Numbered from the stretch's first letter, positions 8,507-17,877 are shown. The stretch is DNA of 64,000 nt from Hyphomonadaceae bacterium (GCA_019753105.1 JAIELJ010000014.1:62001-126000), one strand, 5' to 3'. Notes: generated from the sequence alone by a model not told the origin. Program-made: numbers and translations.

Positions 8507-10081
8507 TTACGCTTCGCCGGCTGGAATGAGCCAGCTGAAGAATTCACCGAGACAGGCGCGTTGCTCGGGCGGCATGTATTCGAAATTGCGGCCGCGATCG
8601 ACGATTTCCCAGAAGTCCTTGTTCTCAACGGACGCGAGCTGGCGCTGGATGTTTTCCAGCCGTTCTCTGGGTTCATCGCGCATGTCGTGGGCGATGGCGC
8701 GGGCGCGTTGGATATCGCCGACAGCGATGTAGTATGCGGCGAGCTTGGCTTGGGCGCGGCGCACACCCATCAACGCCTTATCCTGCGCACGAACAAACGG
8801 GGCGCGGTCGAGTTCGAGGAAATCGGCGAGGATGGCGCTTTCCGCCGGCGAGTTCAGTTCGTTTGCATGTTGCGCCAGCGCCGAGAGATCGTAGCCGACA
8901 GTCTCCGTCACGAAATCGAGCCCCATCTCGAAGCCGACGAGGCCGTAATACTTCATGTGCTTGACGCCCATGCGCGCCGCTTCGGGCTGGTTCTGCTCCA
9001 GCATCGAACTGACGAGCTTTCGATACTGGTTCAGCACATTATAGACGGTGCGCACGTCGCGGGCATTGAGCGTGGAGCGCAGATAGGAGTTCATGAAGCG
9101 GAAGACCAAGTGCATCAGCTCTTCGTCGTTCGCTTTCGCGGCGGCTTCGCCGATATAGCGCGTGTCGATCGCGATGACGTAGTTCACGTCGCGCATTGAA
9201 GCGAGCGCTTCATTGTAGATGGTCAGATACTGACGCATCACTTTCCACTCGACCCAAGTGTGGCGCGTCTCGATGTCGGCGAGCGCTTCAGGATCCATCG
9301 CGACGAAGTCGGGATTTGAGCGGATTTTTGGGCCGACCTGAAACCATGCCTCGCTCGCCTGCGGCTTCACTTTCAAATATTCGAGCGCGAAGTCTTTCAA
9401 CGAATCGACGGCCGCGCAGGCGATGATCTTGTCTTTGCCGGAGATCGAATTGTTGGCGATGTCTGTCAGTTCTTCGAGTGACAGCAACATTTGCGGCTGC
9501 GCTTCGAAGCACTTGGCTTGATCGGGCTCCAGCGCGCCGCTGCTGGCGCGCGTCACAGCGCCCTCGCGCACGCGGCGCACGAGGTTTTGCGGTTCGAGAA
9601 ACCAGAAGACGTAGCCGAAATACGGCATCATCAGCACGATGCCGCCTGTCGTCAGGCTGAGCATCAAGGCGAGCGTCGCGCGCGGGACATAAGTTTCGTT
9701 GTGAACCGCGATCGTTAGCCACGCGCCGATGACGCACGTGATGACGTAATAGGCGGCGACGCGGACGTTGAGCTTGTCGCGCAAAAACATACGCGCGACG
9801 CCGGTGTAGCGTTCTGCGGTCAGCTGAACGATGATGCTGGCGACGGTGATGACGATGCCGAAAATGGCGACGTTCACACCGGTGAGCGAAGCGACTTGGT
9901 TCGAATCCGCTTGGAACGTGAAATAGCGCGAGAGCGGGTTATCGAAGACGCTCTCGCCTGGCGCGAAATAGTGGTCGACGGCGTAGATGACCCAAAAGAC
10001 GAGCAGCGCCGCCCAGGCGAGGGCGGCCATGCGTGAGGCGAAAGTCCGGAAGACTTCGCTCGGTGCGGTGATGCCGTTCAT
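8507..10081 (-). CDS. DUF2254-like integral membrane protein
   Basis: The protein of about 524 residues has four predicted membrane segments in its first 160 residues (about 18-37, 68-90, 104-125, 133-155), then a long soluble helical tail. The second segment and following loop (ASIIVQLTAERYTGVARMFL, then RD) resemble the DUF2254 family. The soluble tail shows TPR-like Ala/Tyr spacing (AQAKLAAYYIAVGDIQRARA) near the C-terminus, which is not typical of DUF2254. ATG at 10081 is chosen over GTG at 10102; neither has a clear ribosome binding site. Function unknown. Confidence 0.6.
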   Translation of the reverse strand: MNGITAPSEVFRTFASRMAALAWAALLVFWVIYAVDHYFAPGESVFDNPLSRYFTFQADSNQVASLTGVNVAIFGIVITVASIIVQLTAERYTGVARMFLRDKLNVRVAAYYVITCVIGAWLTIAVHNETYVPRATLALMLSLTTGGIVLMMPYFGYVFWFLEPQNLVRRVREGAVTRASSGALEPDQAKCFEAQPQMLLSLEELTDIANNSISGKDKIIACAAVDSLKDFALEYLKVKPQASEAWFQVGPKIRSNPDFVAMDPEALADIETRHTWVEWKVMRQYLTIYNEALASMRDVNYVIAIDTRYIGEAAAKANDEELMHLVFRFMNSYLRSTLNARDVRTVYNVLNQYRKLVSSMLEQNQPEAARMGVKHMKYYGLVGFEMGLDFVTETVGYDLSALAQHANELNSPAESAILADFLELDRAPFVRAQDKALMGVRRAQAKLAAYYIAVGDIQRARAIAHDMRDEPRERLENIQRQLASVENKDFWEIVDRGRNFEYMPPEQRACLGEFFSWLIPAGEA

Positions 10082-10928
10082 GCGCCCGATCGCCGCGCGC
10101 ACGACGTTAACGCCGCCTCGTCTGCTCTTGTAGATCGCCCGCTCATGATCTCGCCGCCCGACGCGTGCTTACGCCGTTGGTTGGGCCGTTCAACAGAATT
10201 CAACCGGCAGACAAAGCGTCAACGCTTCCGGACACGCGCGGAAGTACGCGCGTGTGGAGGGCGGAGACGCGAGAGCTTGCGTCTGAGGGTAGTCTAGTGC
10301 GCCATTGCTGGCGCCGGACGCTTGCTCACGCGTCTCCGTGATCTGCTTCATCGGCTCGGCACGGGGAGGTGTTTCACTCCTTGGCGAGGTCGCCGATGGC
10401 GTGCTGGTCCGCGCTGTTCGCGCAAATCCCAGGTGCTCGCTCCACACGGTTTTTATCCCGTGGGCTTCCGCGGCCGTTGCGTTACGGATCCTGAGTAACG
10501 TCCATGGGTCTGTCCGTCTCAGGTCCCGCCTTTGCGATCGTCTGCAAAGCATCGGTGGCGTCACGCTCGATCACCTCGTCCGCGCGTTAGCTGAACAGTG
10601 GCCAACTGCCCTCCATGCGAGAACGATGTGTGATCATACGACGGTTCTCTATGCGGTCGGATTGAGGGCGATTTATCCGCGCTTTCGGTTCTGCTCGGAG
10701 TGCGCGAAATCGCGCCCGTCTGCGGCGCGCGGCGCGATCTATCCTCCGATCATCAACGCCCCCAGCGCCGTCATTCCGGACGCGCGACGCGCGACGCGCG
10801 GTCCAGGGGCCGCAAGCTCGCCGTTTGCCCCTGGCTTCCGGGCTCAATGCTCCGCATTGCCTCGGAATGACGGAGCTTGCATTTGGCTTCGGAGGCAAGC
10901 GCCAGTGTGCCGGGAGCGGACGTTCGCG
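10082..10928. other. 847-bp region without a recognisable gene
   Basis: Frames here give low-complexity Arg/Ser-rich translations unlike proteins. The stretch contains one palindromic repeat (10770-10871) and several potential hairpins between about 10355 and 10535, the best being CCTGAG-TA-ACG pairing with CGT-CTCAGG (10490-10522 region). It could hold a structured RNA or decayed sequence. No tRNA, tmRNA, SRP or RNase P signature was found. Confidence 0.5.
10770..10871. repeat. palindromic repeat, divergent copy 1
   Basis: Terminal inverted ends GTCATTCCG and CGGAATGAC enclose inner arms TCCAGGGGC and GCCCCTGG. Same nested-palindrome plan as the copies at 27600-27694 and 60805-60914, but diverged (CCGG in place of CCAG) and with a GC-rich triplicated CGCGCGA stretch. 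It lies 58 nt past the stop of the minus-strand gene 10929-11552. Confidence 0.7.
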
Positions 10929-11552
10929 TCAGTCGCGTGCGACCAAGATCGGCTGCATGTCGGCAAAGTAGAGGCTGCCGATCCGGTGGCGTGCTTCGGG
11001 GCTGCAGACGTCGTCCCAGGCCCTGTCTTCCCTTTGAAAAGCGCCTGCACCACGTCGCAGTATATAAACGAAGGCGCGCCCGAGAGGCGCGCCGCTTCGT
11101 TCCCCGCAGAACCAAGAGCTGGAGAACATCAACCCTGAAGGGTCCGTGCTGAACGACGAGAACTCATCGTTGAGACTCCAGAGCGCATTAGTGGCGACTA
11201 GCGCCCCGGACCGATCGAGCACGTAGATGCGCGACCAACTATAGTCCACGCAGTCGGTCCATTCCGTTCGGATCAGGACGTAGTTTCCTGCCTGCGCTAC
11301 TTGTGCGGAGTTCGCGGAGTCCTGCCATGGAGTGGGCGTCGGGCCCTCGTCGTAGCGCGTGTGTTCAGCGACCAACTGACCGTTGACAATGAGCCGGTCG
11401 TTCTCGGGTAGAACGATTTGTAGCCCCGCAATGTCCGCCCGATACCCGGCGATGGGATATACATAGCCGCAGGCATCGGAACGGTCTTGTGCGAACGCGT
11501 GTCCGGGGATGGCGACCAGCGCGAAGAAAAGCAGAGAGGCGCGAGCGAGCAT
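10929..11552 (-). CDS. secreted protein of unknown function
   Basis: The 207-residue protein starts with a clear signal peptide (MLARASLLFFALVAIPGHAFA, cleaved after AFA), so it is exported to the periplasm or beyond. The mature part has four or more cysteines (DACGYVYP, TDCVDYSW, SWFCGERS, DDVCSPEA), suggesting disulfides. I recognise no family. It is flanked downstream by the palindromic repeat. The ATG at 11552 is used so that the signal peptide is of normal length. Confidence 0.6.
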   Translation of the reverse strand: MLARASLLFFALVAIPGHAFAQDRSDACGYVYPIAGYRADIAGLQIVLPENDRLIVNGQLVAEHTRYDEGPTPTPWQDSANSAQVAQAGNYVLIRTEWTDCVDYSWSRIYVLDRSGALVATNALWSLNDEFSSFSTDPSGLMFSSSWFCGERSGAPLGRAFVYILRRGAGAFQREDRAWDDVCSPEARHRIGSLYFADMQPILVARD

Positions 11553-11653
11553 GGACGCCATCTAGCACACACTCGAAGCGACCAACATCTCAAGGTCTGC
11601 CTTGGGCCAGAAGCGGACAGCCGCTTGCGCGCTAGTCCGCGTCCAGCATCCGC

Positions 11654-12619
11654 TTACGCTTCCTCTTCTTCCTCATCGCGACGCTTGCGCATCATGAGGA
11701 AGCCGGCGATCGCGAGTAGCAGCACGCCGAAGGCGACCCAGGGAAACCAGCCGGCGAGGCCGCCAAACGCGGTTTGGCCTGTGCCACCCGCGGCGGCGGG
11801 ATCGGCGACGGCTTGCGGGTCTTGCGCGGCGACGCCGGTGACGAGGCCTGGGATGGAATAGCGGCTGACTTCATCGCTTGCCGGTTGGAAGTCTGCGTGG
11901 CGCTCGCCTTCGTTGAAGCTCAGCATGCCGGCGATTTCGGCGGCGGCGGTGGTGATCTCCGGCGCTTGGTCGGCGGTGCCGATCGAGGTGAGCGTGGAGA
12001 CGCCGTGGCGGCCGAGTTCTTTCAGCTCGTAGCGATAATCTTTGCCGCGCGAGCCGGGCGAGAGGATGCGCTCGGCCCAAGCGAGTGACGGATCTTCAGC
12101 GACGAACGCAGGCGGTGTGGCGAAGCCTTCGAAGGTGCGGTTCTGCGTGCGGCGCGCTTCGCGCACGTCGCGTTCGAAATTCGTGTCGGTGAGGCCAGCG
12201 GCGGTTTCGGGCTGCACATAGCCGATCGCATCATACGAGATGACGGTGGCCCAGGTGTCCGGCGCGTTGATGTCGGCGTCGGCGCGGGCGACCATGCCGT
12301 AAATCGTGCCGGCGGGCGCTGCTGCGTTGTTGCGATCCAAATAGGCGCGCGCCTGGGGCTCGCCATAGAAGCGATAGCCTTGCGGGACGTTGATCGAGAG
12401 GTTGTCGCCGAGCGGGATGACGCCGGTGCGGCCTTCGATGGCGGCGGGTTCAGCTGTCGGTTGCGGCGCAGGTTGCGCTGGTTGAGGCGCCGGCGTGGCT
12501 GGCCGGACAGGCGGTGCGGCCACATCGGGGCCGGCATTGCCCGGTCCGTCTGCGAAAGCAGGTGCTGCAATGGCCAGCATGACGATAGCGGCCAGAGCGT
12601 GCGTCAGATTCTTGCGCAT
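11654..12619 (-). CDS. DUF2167 membrane-anchored protein
   Basis: The 321-residue protein has a signal peptide (MRKNLTHALAAIVMLAIAAP), a Pro/Ala/Gln linker (about 30-60), the DUF2167 domain (from IPLGDNLSINVPQGYRF to about 270), and a C-terminal membrane segment followed by RKRRDEEEEEA. The family is a set of periplasmic-domain, C-terminally anchored proteins of unknown role. An AGGGAG ribosome binding site lies 8 nt upstream of the ATG at 12619. Confidence 0.8.
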   Translation of the reverse strand: MRKNLTHALAAIVMLAIAAPAFADGPGNAGPDVAAPPVRPATPAPQPAQPAPQPTAEPAAIEGRTGVIPLGDNLSINVPQGYRFYGEPQARAYLDRNNAAAPAGTIYGMVARADADINAPDTWATVISYDAIGYVQPETAAGLTDTNFERDVREARRTQNRTFEGFATPPAFVAEDPSLAWAERILSPGSRGKDYRYELKELGRHGVSTLTSIGTADQAPEITTAAAEIAGMLSFNEGERHADFQPASDEVSRYSIPGLVTGVAAQDPQAVADPAAAGGTGQTAFGGLAGWFPWVAFGVLLLAIAGFLMMRKRRDEEEEEA

Positions 12620-12692
12620 GAGGAATTCTCCCTCGCCTCGCGGCGTCTCCCGATTCGAGCAATTAGCGAATTTGGGAGCGCTTGTCGCGCGT

Positions 12693-13580
12693 TCAGGCCG
12701 CGCAGGCGGTGCGCAGTTCCGCGGCCGCGGCAGCCATCGCCTCATTGATGGCGGCGCGCCAATCGTTGAGGTTCGTGGCGTTTTGCGCCGCCTGGGGATA
12801 GCTGACGGCGCGTGAGGAGGAGACGATCCCGCCCTCCAAACCCTTCGGCGTTTTCACAAATCCGGCGACCGCATCGGTCGCGGATGCCCCCTGGGCGCCG
12901 TAGCCGGGAACAAGGAACAAGGAGCGCTGCAGCGTTTCCCGCAGCGCCCGTGCCTCTTCGGGGTAAGTGGCGCCCGCGACCACCATGAGGCCGGACCAGC
13001 CGGACGCGCCCTGCAGCCGTGCCTGCAGCGGCGAGAGCATCTCGGCCACCCGCCGCCACACCGGCGCGCCGCCGACCTGCAAATCCTGCACATCGCCCGC
13101 GCCCGGGTTCGACGTCCGCACCAGCACGGCGACGCCTTTGGCGTTGGCTTGTGCTGCGGCGATAAACGGCTCGAGTGTGTCGAGGCCCATGTAGGGATTG
13201 ATGGTGACGCAATCGGCGTTGAAGCCGGGGGCAGCCCCGAGTGTGGCGCGGGCATAGCCTTCAGCCGTTGTGCCGATATCACCGCGTTTGGCGTCGAGCA
13301 GAACGATAAGGCCTTGCTGGCGCGCCTGTTCGCAGATGAGCCGCGCAGTGGCGTAGCCCATTTCGCCGAACTGCTCGAAGAGGCCGAGCTGCGGCTTCAC
13401 CACGGCGCAGTGATTGCGCGCAATCTCTACGATGGAGGCGAAGAACTTGAGCACGGCGGATGTATCTTCACGCGCATTGCCGAAGAAGGTCGGGATTTTA
13501 TCGGGAAACGGATCGAGGCCAACACAGAGCGGCGTGTTCTTGGCGCGCACCGCTTCGATAAGGCGATCGGCGTAACTCAT
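12693..13580 (-). CDS. pyrF: orotidine 5'-phosphate decarboxylase (type 2)
   Basis: It makes UMP from OMP, the last step of pyrimidine synthesis. The 295-residue protein has LCVGLDPFPDKIP at 18-30 and the catalytic DAKRGDIGTTAEGYA with K98. It continues with INPYMGLDTLEPF. The long form with these motifs is the type 2 (UMP-synthase-like) family rather than the short enterobacterial type. Its ATG overlaps the stop of the upstream protease gene as ATGA. Confidence 0.95.
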   Translation of the reverse strand: MSYADRLIEAVRAKNTPLCVGLDPFPDKIPTFFGNAREDTSAVLKFFASIVEIARNHCAVVKPQLGLFEQFGEMGYATARLICEQARQQGLIVLLDAKRGDIGTTAEGYARATLGAAPGFNADCVTINPYMGLDTLEPFIAAAQANAKGVAVLVRTSNPGAGDVQDLQVGGAPVWRRVAEMLSPLQARLQGASGWSGLMVVAGATYPEEARALRETLQRSLFLVPGYGAQGASATDAVAGFVKTPKGLEGGIVSSSRAVSYPQAAQNATNLNDWRAAINEAMAAAAAELRTACAA

Positions 13581-14410
13581 GGCTCTCCTGCCACGCAGAC
13601 AACCTGCGCCACCGCAAGCTCACGGCGGAGATTATCCGATTCCTGGCCGTAATTCTCAGCCGTCAGGCGTGGCGTCGGCGTGCCGGTTGCTTCAACGCGC
13701 TCAACGCGCAAGAGGCGCAGGATAGAGGATGGCGCCGCCGTATAGATGCGCCCGCGCCGCGCCGACTCCGCAACCGTGACGCCGATGACTTGACCATTCG
13801 CGGCAAGGGCAGGGCCGCCGCTAATGCCGGCGAGCGAGCCGCGGAGATTGCCGGTGCGGCCAAGCTCGGCCCAGGCAAGCACGGGCTCTTCAAATTCATA
13901 CCGGCCCGTCGCCACAAGCGTCTCGCGGCCGATCAAGCGCGAATAAGCCTCGCCGGGGCGTCCCTGCGGGAAGCCGACGTGAAAGGCGCGTTGGCCGATT
14001 TGAAAGCGACGCTCGGTCGTGTCGATGGCGAGCGCTACGGGTGCGCGATCTGTGCGCAGCAAAGCGAGATCGGCGAAGAGCGCCACCTTTACTTCGAGCA
14101 CCGGCGTCGCTGCGCCGTGGCTGACGATGAGACCGACGCGCTCACACGCATCGACAACGTGGCGGGCGGTGACCCACCAGCCCTCTTCCGAGATCGCGAA
14201 CGCGCTGCCGAGGCCAGACGAGACGGGCCCGACTTCAACCAGCACTTCGGGATCGTAGATCGAGGGCGGCGGCAGGAACGCGCCGGCTTCTGTCTCAGCG
14301 CCCGGCAACGCCTCCGGCGCATCGGCGCGATCGTCGATGCGGAACAGCACAAACACCAACGCCGCGATGACGATGATGTAGAGCAGCCAGTCCGGAATGA
14401 GCCGGATCAT
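13577..14410 (-). CDS. membrane-anchored trypsin-like serine protease
   Basis: The 277-residue protein has one N-terminal membrane segment (about 6-23) and a chymotrypsin-fold protease domain with a full triad: H84 in TARHVVD, D114 in LFADLALL and S197 in GISGGPAL. No PDZ domain is present, unlike DegP/HtrA. It is probably anchored in the inner membrane with the protease in the periplasm. It lies between DUF350 and pyrF on one transcript, with a 2 nt gap to DUF350 and an ATGA overlap with pyrF. Substrate unknown. Confidence 0.85.
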   Translation of the reverse strand: MIRLIPDWLLYIIVIAALVFVLFRIDDRADAPEALPGAETEAGAFLPPPSIYDPEVLVEVGPVSSGLGSAFAISEEGWWVTARHVVDACERVGLIVSHGAATPVLEVKVALFADLALLRTDRAPVALAIDTTERRFQIGQRAFHVGFPQGRPGEAYSRLIGRETLVATGRYEFEEPVLAWAELGRTGNLRGSLAGISGGPALAANGQVIGVTVAESARRGRIYTAAPSSILRLLRVERVEATGTPTPRLTAENYGQESDNLRRELAVAQVVCVAGEP

Positions 14411-14412
14411 GC

Positions 14413-14859
14413 TTAGCCCATCCGATAGACGGACATGCTGGGATCAGCGATGGCGCCTGAAATGATGAGTGCGAGACCGATCTTGACGCTCATGAGGAAC
14501 ACGGCTGCTGCAACATCGCCCTCGGCGATGCGGCGCGGCAGACCGCGCAGGAACATATCGGCGAAGCGAAAGGCGAGCAGCTGCAACAGCAGTGTGACAA
14601 TGCCCCAGATCACCAGGTCCCAAAGGCCGAACGCGTAGGCGAGGCACGAACCCAGCGGAATGGCGAGGCCGACGACGACACCGGCAAAAGCCAGCGCCGC
14701 GGAAGGGTTGCCGGCACGGATCAATGCCAGTTCTTTGTGCGGCGTCATGATCACATAGATGATCAAGGATGCGACGAAGAGTCCGAGCGCGACCGCCAAT
14801 TGCAGGATGAAGTCGGGAAAGCCGGCTACGAAGGCGCTAAGCGGCGCGGTGAAATCCAT
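14413..14859 (-). CDS. DUF350 family membrane protein
   Basis: The 148-residue protein has four predicted membrane segments (about 17-38, 53-75, 80-102, 120-138). The pattern of a short repeated two-helix unit with GNPSAALAFAGVVVGLAIPLGS is typical of DUF350. These proteins are small integral membrane proteins of unknown function. It is the first gene of the DUF350-protease-pyrF unit. Confidence 0.8.
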   Translation of the reverse strand: MDFTAPLSAFVAGFPDFILQLAVALGLFVASLIIYVIMTPHKELALIRAGNPSAALAFAGVVVGLAIPLGSCLAYAFGLWDLVIWGIVTLLLQLLAFRFADMFLRGLPRRIAEGDVAAAVFLMSVKIGLALIISGAIADPSMSVYRMG

Positions 14860-14957
14860 GTGCGGGCATCCCTCATCCGCCGCGTCGCGGCTATATGAAG
14901 CCTTGCGCTAGCGGTTCCGGCGGACCGGCGCAAGATAAGCGGCGAGAAGGGAAGCAG

Positions 14958-15740
14958 ATGAGCGAACGTAAAGCGGCCTTAGTCACGGGCTCCACCAGCG
15001 GCATCGGCCTGGGGATTGCGACGGCGCTGGCCAAGTCCGGCATGAATGTCACGCTCAATGGCTTGGGCGACGCTGCCGAGATCGAGAAGATCCGTTCGGG
15101 GCTGGAGTCTGAAACGGGCGTCTCCGTTCGTTACGATGGCGCGAACCTGATGCAAGCAGAGGCATGCGCCGCTTTGGTTGCGGGGGCGGAGGCCGCGCAC
15201 GGGCGTTTGGATGTGCTGGTCAATAATGCCGGCATTCAGTTCGTGTCGCCGATCGAGGATTTCCCGGTCGATAAATACAACGCGATTATCGCGCTCAACC
15301 TTTCATCGGCGTTTCACACCATACGCGCGGCGATGCGCGGCATGAAGGAGCGCAAGTATGGGCGCATCATCAATATCGCCTCGGCGCACGGCCACGTAGC
15401 TTCGCCGTTCAAGTCGGCTTATGTCGCGGCAAAGCACGGCATCATCGGCCTCACCAAGACGGTCGCGCTGGAAGGCGCTACTGCGAACGTGCGCTGCAAC
15501 GCGATTTCCCCGGGCTACGTGCTTACGAGTTTGGTCGAAGGCCAAATCCCCGACACGATGAAGGCTCGCGGCCTGACGCGCGAGCAGGTCATCAATGACG
15601 TGCTGCTTGCCGCGCAGCCGACCAAGGAGTTCGTAAAGGTCGAGCAAGTGGCGGGGCTTGCGCTTTTCCTTACGTCGTCCGCTGCGGATGAAATCAACGG
15701 CGCGGCGCTCAATATCGATGGCGGTTGGACTGCCCAGTGA
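14958..15740 (+). CDS. bdhA: 3-hydroxybutyrate dehydrogenase-like SDR
   Basis: The 260-residue short-chain dehydrogenase has the NAD-binding TGSTSGIGLGIA, NNAG, and the catalytic S-Y-K set (IASAHGHVASPFKSAYVAAKHG). The C-terminal part (NAISPGYVLTSLVEGQIPD, then WLx-type tail LNIDGGWTAQ) closely follows D-beta-hydroxybutyrate dehydrogenases, which turn 3-hydroxybutyrate into acetoacetate during PHB use. GAAGGGAAG precedes the ATG at 14958. The stop overlaps the GTG of the patatin gene, so a link with lipid or polyester turnover is plausible. Confidence 0.88.
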   Translation: MSERKAALVTGSTSGIGLGIATALAKSGMNVTLNGLGDAAEIEKIRSGLESETGVSVRYDGANLMQAEACAALVAGAEAAHGRLDVLVNNAGIQFVSPIEDFPVDKYNAIIALNLSSAFHTIRAAMRGMKERKYGRIINIASAHGHVASPFKSAYVAAKHGIIGLTKTVALEGATANVRCNAISPGYVLTSLVEGQIPDTMKARGLTREQVINDVLLAAQPTKEFVKVEQVAGLALFLTSSAADEINGAALNIDGGWTAQ

Positions 15741-16792
15741 AAAAGCGCATTTCGCTGGCGCTGCAGGGTGGCGGCGCGCTCGGGGCTTATACTTGGGGCG
15801 CGCTGGATCGCTTGCTTGAGGACGAGCGCATCGAGTTCGCGGCAGTCTCTGGTACTTCGGCTGGCGCGATGTGCGCCGTTGTGCTGGCTGACGGATTGCA
15901 CGAGGGCGGTCGTGACGGCGCGCGTACGAAGCTGCGTGCGTTCTGGGAAAGCGTAGCGCAAGCCGGGCAAGCGAGCCCGTATCGGCGCACGCCGATGATG
16001 GCGTTTCTGAATTCGTTTAAGCCGGGCTGGGCGGCAGAGAGCTATCTGGCGCTCTGGGCCGACGTCGCAGCGAAGTTCGCATCGCCGTACGATTTCAACC
16101 CGCTCAACATCAATCCGCTCAAGGATGTGCTGAATGAGCTGGTCGATTTCGAGCGCGTGCGGGCGTGCGATAAGATGCAAATCTTCCTCGCCGCGACGAA
16201 TGTTGAAACTGGGCGCGTGCGGGTGTTCGAACGCCAAGAGCTCACTGCCGATCACGTCATGGCCTCGGCGTGCTTGCCGCAGCTCTTTCAAGCGGTGGAG
16301 ATCGACGGCGCGCCATACTGGGACGGCGGCTACACCGGCAATCCGGCGCTCTTTCCGCTTTTTGGCGTCGAGGACACACGCGACATTGTCATTATTCAAA
16401 CGCATCCGATCGAGCGCGAAGGGATGCCGCGGACCGCGACCGACATCACGGCGCGGATCAATGAAATCAATTTCAACGCCAATCTGCTGAGCGAACTGCG
16501 CGCCATCGATTTCGTCGCGCGGCTGATGGACGAAAGCCGGCTGCCCGAAGGGCGCTATCGCAAGATGCTTGTCCATAATGTCAGCGAGGGCCAAGCGCTG
16601 ACGCCCTTGGGCGTCGGCGTCGATCTCAACACTGATATCGGCTTTTTCACGAATCTCTTCGATACCGGCCGCGCTGCCGCCGATCGCTGGCTGGAAACGC
16701 ACTTCGATGCGCTGGGAGAGCGCTCAACCGTCGATCTCGGCGCGATGTTTCGCGCGACGCCGGCGCCCGGCGATAGCAAACCGTTGCGCTAA
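15737..16792 (+). CDS. patatin-like phospholipase
   Basis: The 351-residue protein has the oxyanion-hole motif LQGGGALGAYTWG (9-21), the nucleophile elbow G39-T-S41-A-G43 and the DGG dyad motif in YWDGGYTGNP. These define the patatin Ser/Asp lipases. No signal peptide is visible, so it probably acts in the cytosol, where bacterial relatives hydrolyse lipids or attack PHB granules. The GTG start at 15737 overlaps the bdhA stop (GTGA), which supports joint function in carbon-store use. Confidence 0.9.
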   Translation: MKKRISLALQGGGALGAYTWGALDRLLEDERIEFAAVSGTSAGAMCAVVLADGLHEGGRDGARTKLRAFWESVAQAGQASPYRRTPMMAFLNSFKPGWAAESYLALWADVAAKFASPYDFNPLNINPLKDVLNELVDFERVRACDKMQIFLAATNVETGRVRVFERQELTADHVMASACLPQLFQAVEIDGAPYWDGGYTGNPALFPLFGVEDTRDIVIIQTHPIEREGMPRTATDITARINEINFNANLLSELRAIDFVARLMDESRLPEGRYRKMLVHNVSEGQALTPLGVGVDLNTDIGFFTNLFDTGRAAADRWLETHFDALGERSTVDLGAMFRATPAPGDSKPLR

Positions 16793-16828
16793 CGCTTCTT
16801 TCACTGCGTCGGGCGGATTGCTTGGTGC

Positions 16829-17290
16829 ATGCGTCTGCGCGCGACCTTCGTTGCCCTAGCACTAGCGGCGGCCCTGGCTGGGCCGGCGTCGGCGGCTGGC
16901 GGCGGTGGCGGATCGAGCAGTTCGACTGCGGAACAAGCCCCAGCCACCCGCCAAGAGCGTCTCACCAGCGCAGAGTCCTTCGTGCCAATGCCGACGCTCT
17001 CGGCGGGCGTTCTGCAGCGCAACGCCAATCACGGCACCATCGTGCTCGACATGGGACTGGACGTGCCCGACGAGACGCTGCGCCGACGCGCGCAGCTCAA
17101 TGCGCCGCGGCTTCGGGATGCTTTGCGTACAGCGCTAGCGACGTACTCATCCACGTACTATCGCGAGCGCACGCCGCCGAGCCCGGCTGAACTCACACGG
17201 CTCTTGCAGCAATCGGTAGATCGCACGCTTGGCGCGCCGGGCGCGCGCGTGCTGCTGGTGAACATCATTTACCAGCGCGGCCAGCGCTAA
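16829..17290 (+). CDS. secreted protein of unknown function
   Basis: The 153-residue protein has a signal peptide (MRLRATFVALALAAALAGPASA), a Gly/Ser-rich linker, then a compact domain with LDVPDETLRRRAQLNAPRL and a C-terminal strand ARVLLVNIIYQRGQR. The helix followed by a terminal hydrophobic strand is reminiscent of FliL-like periplasmic domains, but the match is weak. The 3' end overlaps the convergent lipoprotein gene by 4 nt. Confidence 0.65.
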   Translation: MRLRATFVALALAAALAGPASAAGGGGGSSSSTAEQAPATRQERLTSAESFVPMPTLSAGVLQRNANHGTIVLDMGLDVPDETLRRRAQLNAPRLRDALRTALATYSSTYYRERTPPSPAELTRLLQQSVDRTLGAPGARVLLVNIIYQRGQR

Positions 17291-17829
17291 GGAACGAGCG
17301 TCCCGCCGCGGCAGGCGATCGGCAACGCTATCGCAACCGCGCTCCAACGTTGCGGCGCGCGATACGCCTCCGGCGGATTGGTGCGCTGAAGCACTGCGTC
17401 GCCTGAGCCCATGATTTGACGCTCAACGATGGTGAAGGTCTCATCGGCGCAGCGCAGGCGATAGTGAAGGCGGGTGCGCGTGTAGCGCATCGTCACGACG
17501 CTTGTTTCCGTCTCACCGGTGAAGAGCTGCGGCGCGCCGTGATCGGTCTGGATCCAAATGTTGGCGACCGTGCCATCGACGCTGCGGGTGATGGTGCGCT
17601 GGTTGTAGAACACTTCGCCGTACGGGCAGCGCTCGCCTTCGTCTTCCGCGCCGGTGCAATCGCGCTGGCGGGCGATGGTGATCCAGTCGGGGCTCATGCG
17701 CGAGGTTGGAAGCACGACGCGGACCTGCGCCGCCGGATCGCTCGGCAGCGGGACCGCAGGCGCAGCCGGCTCCGGCTCGCCGCAGGCGGCTAGGGTGAAC
17801 AGTGCAACAAGGCCGGCTAGGAAGCGCAT
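17287..17829 (-). CDS. lipoprotein of unknown function
   Basis: The 180-residue protein starts with a lipoprotein signal (MRFLAGLVALFTLAACGEPE; lipobox LAAC), so it is membrane anchored at the cysteine. The mature part has SPDWITIARQRDCTGAEDEG and paired cysteines but no recognised domain. ATG at 17829 is preferred over 17841 because it gives a standard short n-region. Confidence 0.65.
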   Translation of the reverse strand: MRFLAGLVALFTLAACGEPEPAAPAVPLPSDPAAQVRVVLPTSRMSPDWITIARQRDCTGAEDEGERCPYGEVFYNQRTITRSVDGTVANIWIQTDHGAPQLFTGETETSVVTMRYTRTRLHYRLRCADETFTIVERQIMGSGDAVLQRTNPPEAYRAPQRWSAVAIALPIACRGGTLVP

Positions 17830-17877
17830 GGGTCGAAACATGACAGAGATGTTGGGCGAAGCTACGGCGTCGGCAAA

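Noticed and set aside
10041-10060. GAAAGTCCGG stretch resembling RNase P RNA
   Set aside because: It lies in the coding sequence of the DUF2254-like gene and lacks the other conserved RNase P elements.
10305-11138. 277-residue plus-strand frame across the gene-free region
   Set aside because: It runs through the palindromic repeat and then antisense to the secreted-protein gene. Composition is not protein-like and there is no ribosome binding site.
15515-16702. 395-residue minus-strand frame antisense to the patatin gene
   Set aside because: It mirrors the certain patatin and SDR genes and has no recognisable motif.
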